Shown: positions 45,075 to 57,695, counted from the stretch's first letter. The stretch: 64,000 nucleotides of DNA from Laguncularia racemosa (GCA_037954665.1 JBBMOL010000013.1:4154001-4218000); one strand, 5' to 3'. Numbers and translations are program-made. The notes: a model not told the origin generated them from the sequence alone.

Positions 45075-45142
45075 AGAGGAGGGATTTGAACTTGATCCAT
45101 CAAACAAGAAAACCAGCATCGAAAACATTAAGCTACAAGGAC
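45075..45142 (-). other. tRNA-like (SINE-like) relic
   Basis: On the minus strand an A-box-like TAGCTTAATG (45,135-45,126) is followed, 44 bases start to start, by a good B box, GTTCAAATCCC (45,091-45,081). This is exactly tRNA spacing. No cloverleaf stems are evident, so a tRNA-derived repeat is more likely than a gene. The same sequence is at about 52,217-52,285 (duplication copy 2), and a more diverged relative is at about 50,405-50,480. Confidence 0.4.
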
Positions 45143-45778
45143 CTTGGCTATACATGTTGACTTTTCAACTTTATCTTTATTTAAATAAGGGTTGAATGCT
45201 AATAATAACAATGATTAGATTATCAACCGATATAAATTGATGATTTTTTTCTTCAACTTGAAATTGTAAGCACAAAGAACGAGTACACCTAAATAATCGA
45301 GACTCCTTATAATGTGATCTTAGTTGGAGTGATGAATTCACGCGCAGGTTGATGGATCAGAGTAGATAATTGTGGCAAGTGATATCTATTTAATGCTATT
45401 CCATATGTTTGATTTTTTTTTTTTAATTATTCATCACTTTATTAAACATGCACAAGGTGGGTAACATCCATTGAACTTTTATGGTAATAGGCTATCCATG
45501 TATAGAAATTATTGATTGCAGATAAGTGATGTCACTTTATAAAATGCTAAAACTTTTGGTCCCGTAGTTATTTCTCTGATGCGTATGCCTAAAATAGATA
45601 GATGTTGCTTTGACATGTTGTCTTGAAGGTGTACCTACCAATATGAGTAAACACTCATTTTGGTAAAACTATCTTATGTAGAATGTTTATTCACGCAATA
45701 ATTAATGCCAAATTTTCAATATTGAATGTTAATCAAATCTTGATTTTACTTAATTAATATAGATTTTGATAATGTCTT

Positions 45779-45786
45779 TATATATA
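45779..45786 (+). promoter_or_regulatory. TATA box of cysteine-rich peptide gene 1
   Basis: TATATATA about 63 bases before the ATG at 45,849, a normal distance for a plant gene with a short leader. The second gene has the same box at 52,955-52,962. Confidence 0.5.
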
Positions 45787-45848
45787 CCGTTCATCCTTAT
45801 ACAATATAACAATACAGAAGAAATCTATTACACAATCATAAAGGAGAA

Positions 45849-46235
45849 ATGGAGATGGTGGCTCTGAAGAAAATCTTATTAGCTACTCTCTTGCTTGTTT
45901 CAATTGGTTATCTCTCTCTCTTTGTCTCTCTCTTTGCACATATAAACATGATCAAAGAATGTTATAAAATATATTCTCAATCGTGTTAAAGAGTAGGTTC
46001 AAGGGAATAAAGGAACAAAAGGATTGATGCTCGTTTGCAATGTGTTTTATTTGCAGGTTCTCACTTGCATTTGGAAGCAAGAAATGTCACACATCCATGC
46101 AAAACTGTCAAAGATTGTGGTGATCCCCACTGTTGCACTTGCAAAGGCCTTTGTGTGTGCAATTGTGGCCCATCTCGTTCTACCATATTAGATGCCTTTA
46201 TGTCGAAAAAAACCTCATCGAAAGATCTACCTTGA
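45849..46235 (+). CDS. Secreted cysteine-rich peptide, gene 1
   Basis: Two exons, 45,849-45,906 and 46,057-46,235, joined by a 150-bp GT-AG intron (acceptor TTTATTTGCAG) give 78 residues. Exon 1 encodes a basic start and a hydrophobic core (KKILLATLLLVSI), a clear signal peptide likely cleaved near HLEA/RN. The mature part has eight cysteines as C-x5-C-x4-C-C-x-C-x3-C-x-C-x-C, then a lysine- and serine-rich tail ending KDLP. A signal peptide on its own exon and a short cysteine-rich mature chain are typical of plant defensin-like, NCR-like and related secreted peptides, but this pattern does not match one family I can name. Defence, signalling or symbiosis roles are all possible. AATAAA lies at 46,249, only 14 bases after the stop. 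Confidence 0.85.
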
Positions 46236-46255
46236 AAATGTTTGAATTAATAAAG

Positions 46256-48230
46256 ATCTCCTAGTCAATCTGTCTTACTCTTACTCTCCTCTTTCTCATA
46301 TTCATATGCAAGCACACAAATATGCACAAATGATAATCTCAATGTGGATTTGAAAAGAAAAACTCTATATAGTTATATTAATATCCACATTCTAAAAGCT
46401 AATGTTTTTAATCTTGCATTATATATACATACAATAGAGTTCGACTTCTAAAGAACACGCAAATATGTATCAATATTATCTCTATGAGGTTTGGGGTTGC
46501 AACCTTTAGTAGTATACTTTTATTTTGCCTATCTATCCAATATAAATTAAGAGCGTTCAACTTTTTTAACTTTATATTCTTGCAAATAATGATTTAAAGG
46601 CACTAACAATATTGGCTTGATTAACAAAAGATATACGATGAAGAATTTATTATCAAACTCAATTTCATATACTTATGGATGAAGCACACCTAAAAAATTG
46701 ATGACTCTATATCGCATGCTCTCAAGTGGAGTGATGAATTTGGTGTTGATGTATATAATATTTTGAGTTGATAATTGATCTTGAGCTACAAATCTACGTT
46801 GGAAATTATTGATTTCCCATCACCGTTATAAGAATTTAACATCGAATATTACAATCATTGTTTTGTTTCCAATTGTTAAAGACCTCTATAACTTGGTAGT
46901 GTGAACATCGATCTCCAAATAAGATTGGCCAAGTTTGACTATCTCTTTCCCATATTTATAATATATAGTAATTACAAAAAAAGGAAAAAAAAAAAACTAT
47001 TGCCCCTAAATCAACCTACTATGTCTTTATTAGGGCTCGTATTGTCGTTATTTGGTTTATGTTGCCAACTTTAAAAATAAATGGGGAAGTGCAATTCAAT
47101 TATTAGTGTATGATTGCTTCCAAATTTGAGTTCTTAACCTTTTTTTCCCAACTATTTCAATAATATCATGAAACTTATCTATGTGAAAAATCCCTTTGTT
47201 AACTCTATTGAAAATTCCATCAAGTTCTAATACGTGTCATTTCGAATGATTCTTACTATTAGCTTGATAAAAATTTATGAAATATATTGAGGTCAACACT
47301 ATAATGAAAAACAATATTGTTTTAAGTTTTACAAGCAAAGGAAAAAAAAAAAACCATGGCCTCATAGTGGCTACCTTACATAGCAAACCACTATAGAACA
47401 TGTTGTCCATTGTCGCCACCCACCACTTTTAAGAACCCAAAAAAATTAAAGATGATAAGAAAAAATTTCATAACAATTTTTGGATTTTATTTTCCTCTTT
47501 TAGATGTACTTGAGGGAGGTAGATCTAAATAGATTGCTTCACCCACTGATGAAGATAGGTAGCCACCCTCCACCTTAGTTGGCCACCTACCTATAGTCAT
47601 GGGTCTAGACCCACAATGTGCTTCATGGTGGCTAGCCATTTGTGGGGTAGCTACGGTGGCTACTGCAAAAAGGTTTGAGTTCGTATTCCTTTTTATTTGA
47701 GTAAGACTTCATTATTTACATTGAATCATTTAATTTTTATATTTATTAATATTATTTTATCATATTATTTATTGTAAGTCTATTAGAAGTTGACAGTATC
47801 AACTCCTAATGTGAAGACTAAAACTTGATAGTGTTAAACTATTGAGGAATAAAAGAAAAAAGAATAAAAAAGTACATAGTTTTTAAATATTGAGGAATGA
47901 AAGAAAATAGAGAAAAAAAGTAGATTGTTATAAAATATTGAGGAATAAAAGAAAAAAAAAGATAGAAAAGGTTAATTATTTAACTAAAAAAACTAAAAAA
48001 TAAGAACTAAATATATATTAAAAAAAATTAATTACTTCACAATAAGTTGAGAAATCATAACCTCAATATTTTGACCCGCATGAAAATTGGACATGGAAGA
48101 TGTGAAAGATTATAGTTAAGGATAAGAGAGATTTTTTGCCTAAATTTTTGCTTCCAACTGTATTTCTCCCCAAATTGTTGTTTCATGTGTCTCCTATTGT
48201 ATCTTATTTTAGCTTGTATCATCGGTTCTT
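46256..48230 (+). repeat. 2-kb downstream repeat, copy B
   Basis: Non-coding DNA after gene 1, matching copy C (53,433-55,400) closely and copy A (19,067-20,876 and 24,945-25,240) more distantly. It contains a compact block with repeated GTAGC(C/T)AC motifs and an ATAGGTAG / CTACCTAT fold-back near 47,555-47,595, which looks transposon-derived. No coding potential. Confidence 0.8.
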
Positions 48231-50280
48231 TATATTTTTCTTTTCGCGAAATGTGGTTAAAAAAAAAAGAAAAGAAAAGAAAAGAAAACACTATATAACT
48301 ATGCTCTAGCCTAGAAAAACTCACCAGTATCTAATGACGAACAGAATACAAAAAAGAAAAAAAAAGAGCAAAACCTATCGAAAATCCTTGATCTACAAAC
48401 GAGATCTTGAAGTGACTCTTATTTGTTGATGGAGGAACGGTTGCATAGCTTTACACGAACCCAATGCATTTACCTTTTGAATTAGTCCATTGTACTCATT
48501 ATATAACTATGTTATCTGCTATTAGATATATGTTTCGGTATCATTGAGTAGTTACACCCTATAGACTTTGCTAATAATATTGTTGTGCTTTGCATAATTA
48601 GTACCAATCAAGTTAAAGTATATGCATTACATGTTACAAGTATTATAGATTGTATATGCTACACTTTATATTTCATTTTGAATATTTTACTTTTCATAAG
48701 TATGTGCAATACATCGTTTAGAATCGAGTAGAATTGATAAATGTGCAATTTGTACAATTTATCTGACTTTATATTCTTCATCCACTTGTAATTCACGGTG
48801 TTTTTATTGACAAAACTTAGCAAAAATGATATCTTATACGTTCTTGGATTAATTGTAGAAATGTTTAGGACAAGTAATAAACAATAAGGATTAAATGACC
48901 TGTATGTTGTAGAAATATTTGGATAGTTGTGGAATGGTGGAAGTAGAAATGAATATGTGGAAATGGAATGATTTTTTTTTTAATTGTTTTTGTTATGTTT
49001 GCTTATTTCAATGAATGGTGGAAATGGGTGGAAAAAAAAAAGTAAAAAATTTTAAATTTAGTAATTGGAGTGAAATAGATGAAGATATATAAAAATATGA
49101 TAATTATTAAATCTACATCTTATAACAATGCTGATCATTTACGATCCTAAAATAGGCGTAATGTCGAAGTTTTCTAATATATGGCAGTTAAGGTGTGTAC
49201 TTTGCGAAAGTAGAAATATTTTCAAACTTTAAAATGTTGCTCCTTTATTGGAATTCCCTCTAAATCCTCATTATTCTTTTAAATATAACGAAAGACTATT
49301 TCTTTAAGATGCATGGCAATTACCAATAATAGAAAATATGTTAATAGCAAAAACTGCAGCAGCAAGGTTGATTTGCTATGTTATTGAGATTTGAGTCGGT
49401 GTGTTTTTGCATACCAACTATTTATGACATGCCCGAGTCACCATAAAAATCCTGGTTTGCATTTGTCGTTAAATTTTCTTTACTAGATTAGGTATTCTTG
49501 TTTTGGAATTCAAATGGAAAAAAGCATTTTACACTGAAATGGCATTTTGCAATAGATTTGGGAGGGTATGCACTCGATTATGATGTTAAATAATTCAATC
49601 AAATGTTTACCATGTTAGCATTTTAAAGGATGTGGCAGATTTTTTTTTTTTGTTAAAATATTTCCATGTCAGCAGATTATACACATTAGTTACCATGTAG
49701 TTAAAAAAGTTGATCCCCTCACTTATTCCAAGGTGTAAGTGCTCAATTTTTTAAAAAGTAGGAGGTATTTGTGTAATTATGAAAGTTTTGGGGGACTGTA
49801 TATGAAATTTACCCTTTTATATGAAATGTAGTTTAAAAGAAAAAGGCTATGCATGCAAACATTAGCATTTGCATTTCTAAGAGTTAGGTTTTTGGTTTCC
49901 TATATTTAAAATTATCTTTTGTTTTTCTATCTACTATTTTTTTTTTTGTTAAAGATGATCAATTTTTCTCCTTAATAACATCAACAAAATAAATATATAT
50001 AATATAGAAATGATAACATAAACTAAAAAAGAAAAATATGGGTAGAGAAAAAGAATATCCAATCGTGGAGTAAAACTCAAGGCTCTAGCTTGGAAAAACT
50101 CACATATATTAGATGATGGCAAAATGAAAAACAAGAAAAGTTGTTGAAAATCCTAGATTTGAAAAAAAAGACTCTAATGCTATTCTTATATGTTGATCGA
50201 GGAACAATTGCAGATCTTTAGATTCGAATCAAGACAACTTCTTATTATAGTAGTTGTGCATTGAAAATGTTTGGCACTGT
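48231..50280. other. AT-rich spacer between duplication copies
   Basis: No gene is recognised. The stretch at 48,290-48,440 resembles 50,060-50,220, and 49,840-50,200 resembles 55,430-55,880, so the spacer itself holds pieces of older duplications. A-rich and T-rich runs are common. Confidence 0.5.
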
Positions 50281-50643
50281 AACCCTATATTAAAACAAAA
50301 CCCCTAGAGTGATATGAAAACGTAATTAATTATAAATAGCTTGTTCGATAACTATTTAAAATATAACTTGCATATGTTGATTAATATACTTTATTTAAGA
50401 ATGCAATGGGGAGGAGGGATTTGAACCAATTCCATCAAACATGGAGACTTGCATCTATAACGTTAGGTTATAAGGGCTTGGGCAACATATGCCTACTTTC
50501 AACTTTATCTTTACTTAAATAATGGTTTAATGGTATCAATAATGTTGATTTGATTACTAATCGATATAAAATGATGAATTTTTTCTCAAAATCGATATCA
50601 TAGGCATATGAAATAAATACACGTAAAACATCGAGACTCCTTA
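50281..50643. repeat. Diverged relative of the 44.95-45.24 kb block
   Basis: Shares order and wording with 44,950-45,240 and 52,100-52,390, including the GGAGGAGGGATTTGAAC tRNA-like motif and ACTTTATCTTTA. It carries many substitutions, so it is an older copy than the segmental duplication. Confidence 0.6.
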
Positions 50644-52954
50644 TTACATAATTGTTATGAAAGGATCTACAATGATGTTGAGAACTGGCTATTGAGTTTG
50701 AATGGTTTCTATTGTTAAGGATAGTATGCCACTTTTGATTGCTTCTGAGTAGTGGATAAACCAAACCATGCTAGCACTGCTAGTATGTTAGGCGAGTGTG
50801 AGATTGTCTTCTTTTAAAATGAATTGTTAATCTTGACAAGCTATTGTAACATAAGATACTGATGTTTTCTTGAAAGTGAGGTGATAACTTTATGGTGTAT
50901 TTATGCTATCAGATCATGACCTAGGTTTTTCCTATCGTGTATTATAATTAGAGAAATTATTTAAAGTGTTACTTAAGCCATATGTTACTTATGGACTTAG
51001 ATGCTTGAATAATAACTAACTTCTAGTGTACTAACTTCAAACTTTATAAGGAAAGATAAGTTATGTTCCCTGCTCAGTAAGTTTGTGGTTTGATCATTGA
51101 ATCAACTTGATAAGTTTGTGGCATGGATGATGAACTGGCCTTGTAATGGTGACCTATGGGGATTTGGTCAATATAGCTCATTTGTGGTAGGTGAAAGGCA
51201 CAATAAAATCATTCTAACTTTGGTGTGATATTGTTAATAGAAAATGAGTTATTGATTTCCAAGTTAATATATGTGTAAGTGTAAGAGGAGATTTTTTTGT
51301 CAAGTGATAAATCAACTTAGGGCAAATAGTACCGTGTTTGGAAAAGGAAACTTGGAATAAAGTGGCGGAAATGTGGAATTGGGCAACGAACCTTTGAATT
51401 GTTTATTTACATGATAGTTGCCAAATGCATCTTCATTTCCATGTGATGGCTAAGAACTTTTTACTCACTTTGTCTCCTAAGAAACTAAGGGGTTACTGTT
51501 TGCTGATCTCAAGTGTTGGTACAGAACGACCAAGCCATAGTTTTCCTTTGGAAATCTTTTGAGATCATTCGCTTGGCAGGAAGGCAACACAACTTTCAAT
51601 AGCCATTTTTGAATAAGTTGAACTACTTTGTAAATGGGCTTGATGATAATGTACAAATGTGTATCTAGTTGATATGTTCTACTTATGATTTGTCCATAAT
51701 AGGTGATATGAATGGCTTAGGACTTGAAGGCTTCAAAGGTAAGACCTTTCATCGTTTTATTTTTTATTTTTGGTATTTATGAGATGGTACCTCAATTGAT
51801 ATGGCTTATGATAGTATGTGATTTGCTAGATAGGCACAAATTATCTTAATGGATTTAATTTAGGTGGGGCACACCAACTATGACATCTACTACAAATGAT
51901 ACTAGTTATCGACTTGTATTATTTATTTTGAAATACAGGTATAGGTTTTAAATGTAACTTTATCTCTACTTACGGTTTGGCTTAATGACACCACCATTAG
52001 GTACCTGATTGTTGAAGATTGTTTATTTTGATAGGCTAGTTTGAGATCTGGTTGGTGGGTTGTTACAAATTTAGGGTAAGTGGCCACAATATGATGCTTG
52101 ATGCTCTCACCCTCCGTTAGTACAAACCCATAGAGAGATATGATAACATAATTAAATATAAATAGTTTGTCCAATAAACATTTAAAATATAATTTATACA
52201 TGTTTTTTTTTTTTGGAGATTACAAGGTGGAGGAGGGATTTGAACTTATCCATCAAACAAGAAAACCAGCATCGAAAACATTAAGCTACAAGGACCTTGG
52301 CTATACATGTTAACTTTTCAACTTTATCTTTATTTAAATAAGGGTTTAATGCTAATAATAACATTAATTAGATTATCAACCGATATAAATTGATGATTTT
52401 TTTCTTGAACTTGAAATTGTAAGCACAAAGAACGAGTACACCTAAATAATCGAGACTCCTTATAATGTGATCTCAATTGGAGTGATGAATTTCACGCGCA
52501 GGTTGATGGATCAGAGTTGATAATTGAATGGCAAGTGATATCTATTTAATGCTATTCCATATGTTTGATGTTTTTTTTTTTTGTAATTATTCACCACTTT
52601 ATTAAACATACACATGGTGGGTAACATCCATTGAACTTTTTTCGTAATAGGCTATCCATGTACAGAAATGATTGATTGGAGATAAGTGATGTCACTGTTA
52701 TAAAATGCTAAAACTTTTGGTCCCGTAGATTTCGTATGAACAATTATTGCTCTGATGCGTATGCCTAAAATAGATAGATGTTGCTTTGACATGTTGTCTT
52801 GAAGGTGTCCCTACCAATATAAGTAAACACTCATTTTGGTAAAACTATCTTATGTAGAATGTTTATTCACGCAATAATTAATGCCAAATTTTCAATATTA
52901 AATGTTAATAAAATCTTGATTTTACTTAATTAATATAGATTTTGATAATGTCTT

Positions 52955-52962
52955 TATATATA
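52955..52962 (+). promoter_or_regulatory. TATA box of cysteine-rich peptide gene 2
   Basis: TATATATA about 63-70 bases before the ATG at 53,025, in a promoter almost identical to that of gene 1. Confidence 0.5.
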
Positions 52963-53024
52963 TCGTTCATCCTTATACAATATAACAATACAGAAGAAAT
53001 CTATTACACAATCATTAAGGAGAA

Positions 53025-53413
53025 ATGGAGATGGTGGCTCTGAAGAAAATCTTATTAGCTACTCTCTTGCTTGTTTCAATTGGTTATCTCTCTCTCTCTT
53101 TGTCTCTCTCTTTGCACATATAAACATGATCGAAGAATGTTATAAAATATATTCTCCATCGTGTTAAAGAGTAGGTTCAAGGGAATAGAGGAACAAAAGG
53201 ATTGATGCTCGTTTGCAATGTGTTTTATTTGCAGGTTCTCACTTGCATTTGGAAGCAAGAAACGTCACACATCCATGCAAAACCGTCAAAGATTGTGGTG
53301 ATCCCCACTGTTGCACTTGCAAAGGCCTTTGTGTGTGCAATTGTGGCCCATCTAGTTCTACCATATTAGATGCCTTTATGTCGAAAAAAACCTCATCGAA
53401 AGATCTACCTTGA
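53025..53413 (+). CDS. Secreted cysteine-rich peptide, gene 2
   Basis: Second copy of the peptide gene, with exons 53,025-53,082 and 53,235-53,413 and an intron of 152 bp, two bases longer through a CT repeat. The 78-residue product differs from gene 1 only at residue 60 (Ser instead of Arg), just after the last cysteine. Exon 1 is identical, and exon 2 has two silent changes besides. Both copies keep the start, splice sites, all eight cysteines, stop and AATAAA (53,427), so both may be expressed. The function is unassigned, as for gene 1. Confidence 0.85.
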
Positions 53414-53432
53414 AAATGTTTGAATTAATAAA

Positions 53433-55400
53433 GATCTCCTAGTCAGTCTGTCTTACTCTTACTCTCCTCTTTCTCGTATTCATATGCAAGCACACAAATA
53501 TGCACAAATCATAATCTCAATGTGGATTTGAAAAGAAAAACTCTATATAGTTATATTAATATCCACATTCTAAAAGCTAATGTTTTAATCCTGCATTATA
53601 TGTAAATACAATAGAGTTCGACTTCTAAAGAATATGCAAATATGTATCAATATTATCTCTATGAGGATTGGGGTTCCAACCTTTAGTAGTATAATTTTAT
53701 TTTGCCTATCTATCCAGTATAAATTAAGAGCTTTCAACTTTTTTAACCTTATATTCTTGCAAATAATGATTTAAAGGCACTAATAATATTGGCTCGATTA
53801 ACAAAAGATATACAATAAAGAATTTATTATCAAACTCAATTTCATATACTTATGGATGAAGCACACCTAAAAAATTGATGACTTCATATCGCATGCTTTC
53901 AAGTGGAGTGATGAATTTGGTGTTGATGTATATAATATTTTGAGTTGATAATTGATCTTGAGCTACAAATCTACATTGGAAATTATTGATTTCCCATCAC
54001 CATTATAAGAATTTAACATCGAACATTACAATCATTATTTTGTTTCCAAATGTTAAAGACCTCTATAACCTGGTAGTGTGAACATCGGTCTCCAAATAAG
54101 ATAGGCCAAGTTTGAGTGTCTCTTTCCCATATTTATAATATACAGTAATTACAAAAAAGGAAAAAAAAAAACTATTGCCCCTAAATCAACCTACTATGTC
54201 TCTATTAAGGCTCGTATTGTTGTTATTTGGTTTATGTTGCCAACTTTAAAAATAAATGGAGAAGTGCAATTTAATTATTAGTGTATGATTGCTTTCAAAT
54301 TTGAGTTGTTAACCCTTTTTCCCACCTATTTCCATAATATCATGAAACTTATCTATGTGAAAAATCCCTTTGTTAACGCTGTTGAAAATTCCATCAAGTT
54401 CTAATACGTGTCATTTGGATTGATTCTTACTATTAGCTTGATAAAAATTTATGAAATATATTGAGGTCAACACTATAATGAAAAACAATACCATTTTAAG
54501 ATTTACAAGCAAAGGAAAAAAAAAAAAAAACCATGGCCTCATAGTGGCTACATTACACAGCAAACCACTATAGAACATGTTGTCCATTGCCGCCACCCAC
54601 CACTTTTAAGGACCTAAAAAAAATTAAAGATGATAAAAAAAAAACTTTCGTAACAATTTTGGATTTTATTTTCCCCTTTTAGATGTACTTGAGGGAGGTA
54701 GATCTAAATAGATTGCTTCACCCACTGATGAAGATAGGTAGCCACCCTCCACCTTAGTTGGCTACCTACCTATAGTCATGGGTCTAAATCCACGATGTGT
54801 TTCATGGTGGCTAGCCATTTGTGGGGTAGCTATGGTGGCTATTGCAAAAGGTTTTGAGTTCGTGTTCCTTTTTATTTGAATAAGTCTTCATTATTTATGT
54901 TGAATCACTTAATTTTTATATTTACTAATATTATTTTATCATATTATTTATTGTAAGTCTATTAGAAGTTGACACGTACCAACTCCTAATATGAAGACTA
55001 AAACTTGATAGGGTTAAACTATTGAGGAATAAAAGAAAAAAGAATAAAAAAGTACATAGTTTTTAAATATTGAGGAATGAAAGAAAATAGAGAAAAAAAA
55101 GTAGATTGTAATAAGAAAATGTTAATTATTTAACTAAAAAAACTAAAAGTTAAGAACTAAATATATATTTAAAAATAATAATTACTTCACAATAAGTTGA
55201 GAAATCATAACCTCAATATTTTGACCCACATGAAAATTGGACATGGAAGATGTGAAAGATTAAAGTTAAGGATAAGAGAGATTTTTTGCCTACATTTTCA
55301 CTTCCAATTGTATTTCTCCCCAAATTGTTGTTTCATGGTGTCTCCTATTGTATCTTGTGTTTAGCTAGTATACTTAGTTCTTTATTTTCATTTTCACGAA
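53433..55400 (+). repeat. 2-kb downstream repeat, copy C
   Basis: Non-coding DNA after gene 2, the close counterpart of copy B. Near 54,735-54,775 the ATAGGTAGCCA / TGGCTACCTAC fold-back is better paired than in copy B. Confidence 0.8.
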
Positions 55401-55413
55401 ATGTAATTTAAAA

Positions 55414-55444
55414 GAAGAAGAAGAAGAAGAGAGAGAGAGAGAGA
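55414..55444. repeat. (GAA)n(GA)n microsatellite
   Basis: A run of GAA triplets followed by GA dinucleotides at the right border of the duplicated segment. Confidence 0.85.
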
Positions 55445-55888
55445 ACGCTAAGCATGCAAGCAATAACATTTACATTTCTAAAAGTTCATGTTTTTAATTT
55501 TTGAAAAATAAATACATTGCAATTCAACTTCTAAAGACCATGCAAAAGGTATTGACATTACGGAATGATCTTTTAGATTTCTTTCTTTGAAAGTATCCTT
55601 TAGTTTGTTTATCTATTTTCATTTTTCCATTAGTGATGATGGATTTTACTCATTAATAACATCAAATTGTAAATTTGAATTATATGGAAATCATAAAATT
55701 AATTGAAGAAAAAAAAAGGGATCCAAATATCGATTTGAAAGCAAATATATCTCCAACATAAATATAGGTGACATAAATAAAGAAAAAAGAAATCTAACTA
55801 TGGAATGAAACTCAATGCTCTAGCCTAGAGAAACTCACATGTATTTGATGATGAATAGAAGAGAAAAAAAAAAAAACCAAAAGCTATT
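55445..55888. other. AT-rich DNA left of Ogre-2
   Basis: Related to 49,850-50,150. It ends in AAAAGCTATT, where the relatives at 48,370 and 50,140 continue with GAAAATCC, showing that Ogre-2 inserted into a copy of this repeat. No gene seen. Confidence 0.5.
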
Positions 55889-57682
55889 TGTCGAGATGAA
55901 TTTTGAATTCTTATTCCTAATCCGATTTAGACTAGACTCTATGCTCATCTAATATAGATCCTCGACTTGAGTTAGGAATTTCGTTTAATTTTGGAGTCGC
56001 CACCCAACTGTTGTTGGGAAATATTGAATTAAGACCAAAGGAGCGGATTAGTCTTAATTTGGACCACTAGTCGTCGTTATTTCTTCTTTTCGTTTTTGTG
56101 AAAAGAGGAAAAGGGAAAACCAGAGTTTCTAAATCCGGAGGCTAACCTATTAAAACCTTACGGTTACCACCTAATCTCCTAAAGTTGTCTCTTTCTAGAA
56201 ATGTCTTTTTTATTTTCTGTTACTTTTTATTATGTTTTTGAATTACTTCAAGAAAATGATTTTTAGAGAAAAACATCAATTTTGGATTTATTTGAAGAAA
56301 ATGATTTTTCTAAGTGCTAAAACTCATCTTAATAATTTTTTATATTTTTTTTGAATTTTTATGATTTTTCTGATTTTTGTGATTTTTATGATTTTTGTAA
56401 ATTTTTGTGAATTTTTGTTAAAATTTTTATCCTAAGTTATTATCTATCCTATTTTGAAATCTAAAGTTTTATCATTATTTCTTTTAATATTTTTGATTAT
56501 TTTATTTTTTTCTTTTTTTTTTGTATTATTTTTCTACATTATTAAATCCTAAAAATCTAATTTCTACATTTTCCTACTTATGAAAATAAAACATAAAACA
56601 TAAATAAATAAATAACCAACAAATTAATAAATAAATAACCAAATAATAAATCAATTCGGAATAAAAATAAATAAGAAAAATAAATAAATAAATAAATTAA
56701 AAAAAAATCTAGAAAATCCGACTTACCTGGATCCGGGTCGGGTCGGATCGGTCGGACACGGCGGCGGAGAATGCTCGTTCACGGCGTTCCGACGGTCTTT
56801 TGCAACGGGTGAGGTGTTGAATCCTAGGTTCTCGAGGGTGCTGAATCCAATGGTGGCGGTGGTTTGCTCCCAGCACGTCTCCTGGCGGTGGCTCAACTCC
56901 GATCGGTGACTGTGATTTTAGGTTTCCTCCTATTTACTCTCTTCTCTCACTTTCTCTCAATTGTGATCTATGTTTTAGCTTCCTCCCCTCCTCTTCTATT
57001 TATAAGCGCTTCAAATCGAGCTAGATATGCTCGGATTTCCTTCGATCGAAGCAAATCGGATCGACGATTAAATAAACTAACTCTGATTCGTGTTAATCCT
57101 TTGATTTGTTGAAATTTGATTCCAATTGGATGATGTTTACCTCAATTCTGTTGAAGATCTGTTGGATTTGTGCAAAAAATCGAATTGAAACGGCCAAAAT
57201 TCGAATTTTTCTTCCGCCGGCGATCTTGGACCCAAGGTAGAAGACGATCATGTACTTGGTGCGTGCGCTCCCTCCAGCTAATCGGATGCTGCCACGTGTC
57301 CTGAATAAGTGAAAAAATACAAAACGGGGAAACTGCTTCCCCCGTGTTTCAAACCTGCGACCGAGCCCTCCTGCGCGCGCCTTAGGCCATGGTCCGGACC
57401 AGCTGGGCTAGCCCATTTTCCTGTTTTTCTTTTATTCGCAAATTGCATATATGCAATGCGATTTTTTTATTTTTTTGAAATTTCAAAAATTTGCAAAAAT
57501 TATTTATTATTTATTATTACCATTTCTGAAATCATTTTTCAAAATTGATGTGTTTTCCTATTTATTTTTATTTTTTTGAATATTTTTATTATTTATGCTA
57601 AATTAGAGAAAAATTGGAAAAAATTGAAAATTGATTATTATCAATTATTATTCACTCCTAGGGCAAAAATGGGGTGTTTACA
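55889..57682 (-). repeat. Ogre-2 3' LTR
   Basis: A 1,794-bp LTR from TGTCGAG to TTTACA, about 350 bp shorter than the Ogre-1 LTRs, mostly through missing repeats in the AT-rich U5 part (56,220-56,700). It keeps the TATA box (56,997-57,004), splice donor (56,726-56,721) and a decayed tRNA-like block (about 57,345-57,420, with B box GGTTTGAAAC). It is clearly diverged from the Ogre-1 LTRs. Confidence 0.92.
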
Positions 57683-57695
57683 GCTGCCCTTCATT
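57683..57695 (-). other. Ogre-2 polypurine tract
   Basis: The minus strand reads AATGAAGGGCAGC next to the LTR, matching the Ogre-1 tract with a few changes. Confidence 0.5.

Larger units (their letters stand above)
43363..48230 (+). repeat. Segmental duplication, copy 1
   Basis: Matches 50,644-55,400 at a nearly constant offset of about 7.2-7.3 kb, with only small indels. It contains the first cysteine-rich peptide gene (45,849-46,235), its promoter and the 2-kb downstream repeat (copy B). Identity is high by eye, including intergenic DNA, so the duplication is fairly recent. The first kilobase (43,363-44,600) has no recognised gene. Confidence 0.9.
50644..55400 (+). repeat. Segmental duplication, copy 2
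   Basis: Counterpart of 43,363-48,230. It carries the second cysteine-rich peptide gene and copy C of the 2-kb repeat. It has a single 65-bp unit where copy 1 has three. Confidence 0.9.

Noticed and set aside
45013..45195. Open frame of 60 codons
   Set aside because: It overlaps the tRNA-like repeat block, is not kept open in the other copies, and has no known domain.
45849..46235. Assignment of the peptide to defensins, NCR peptides or protease inhibitors
   Set aside because: The cysteine spacing does not match any of these clearly, so the family is left open.
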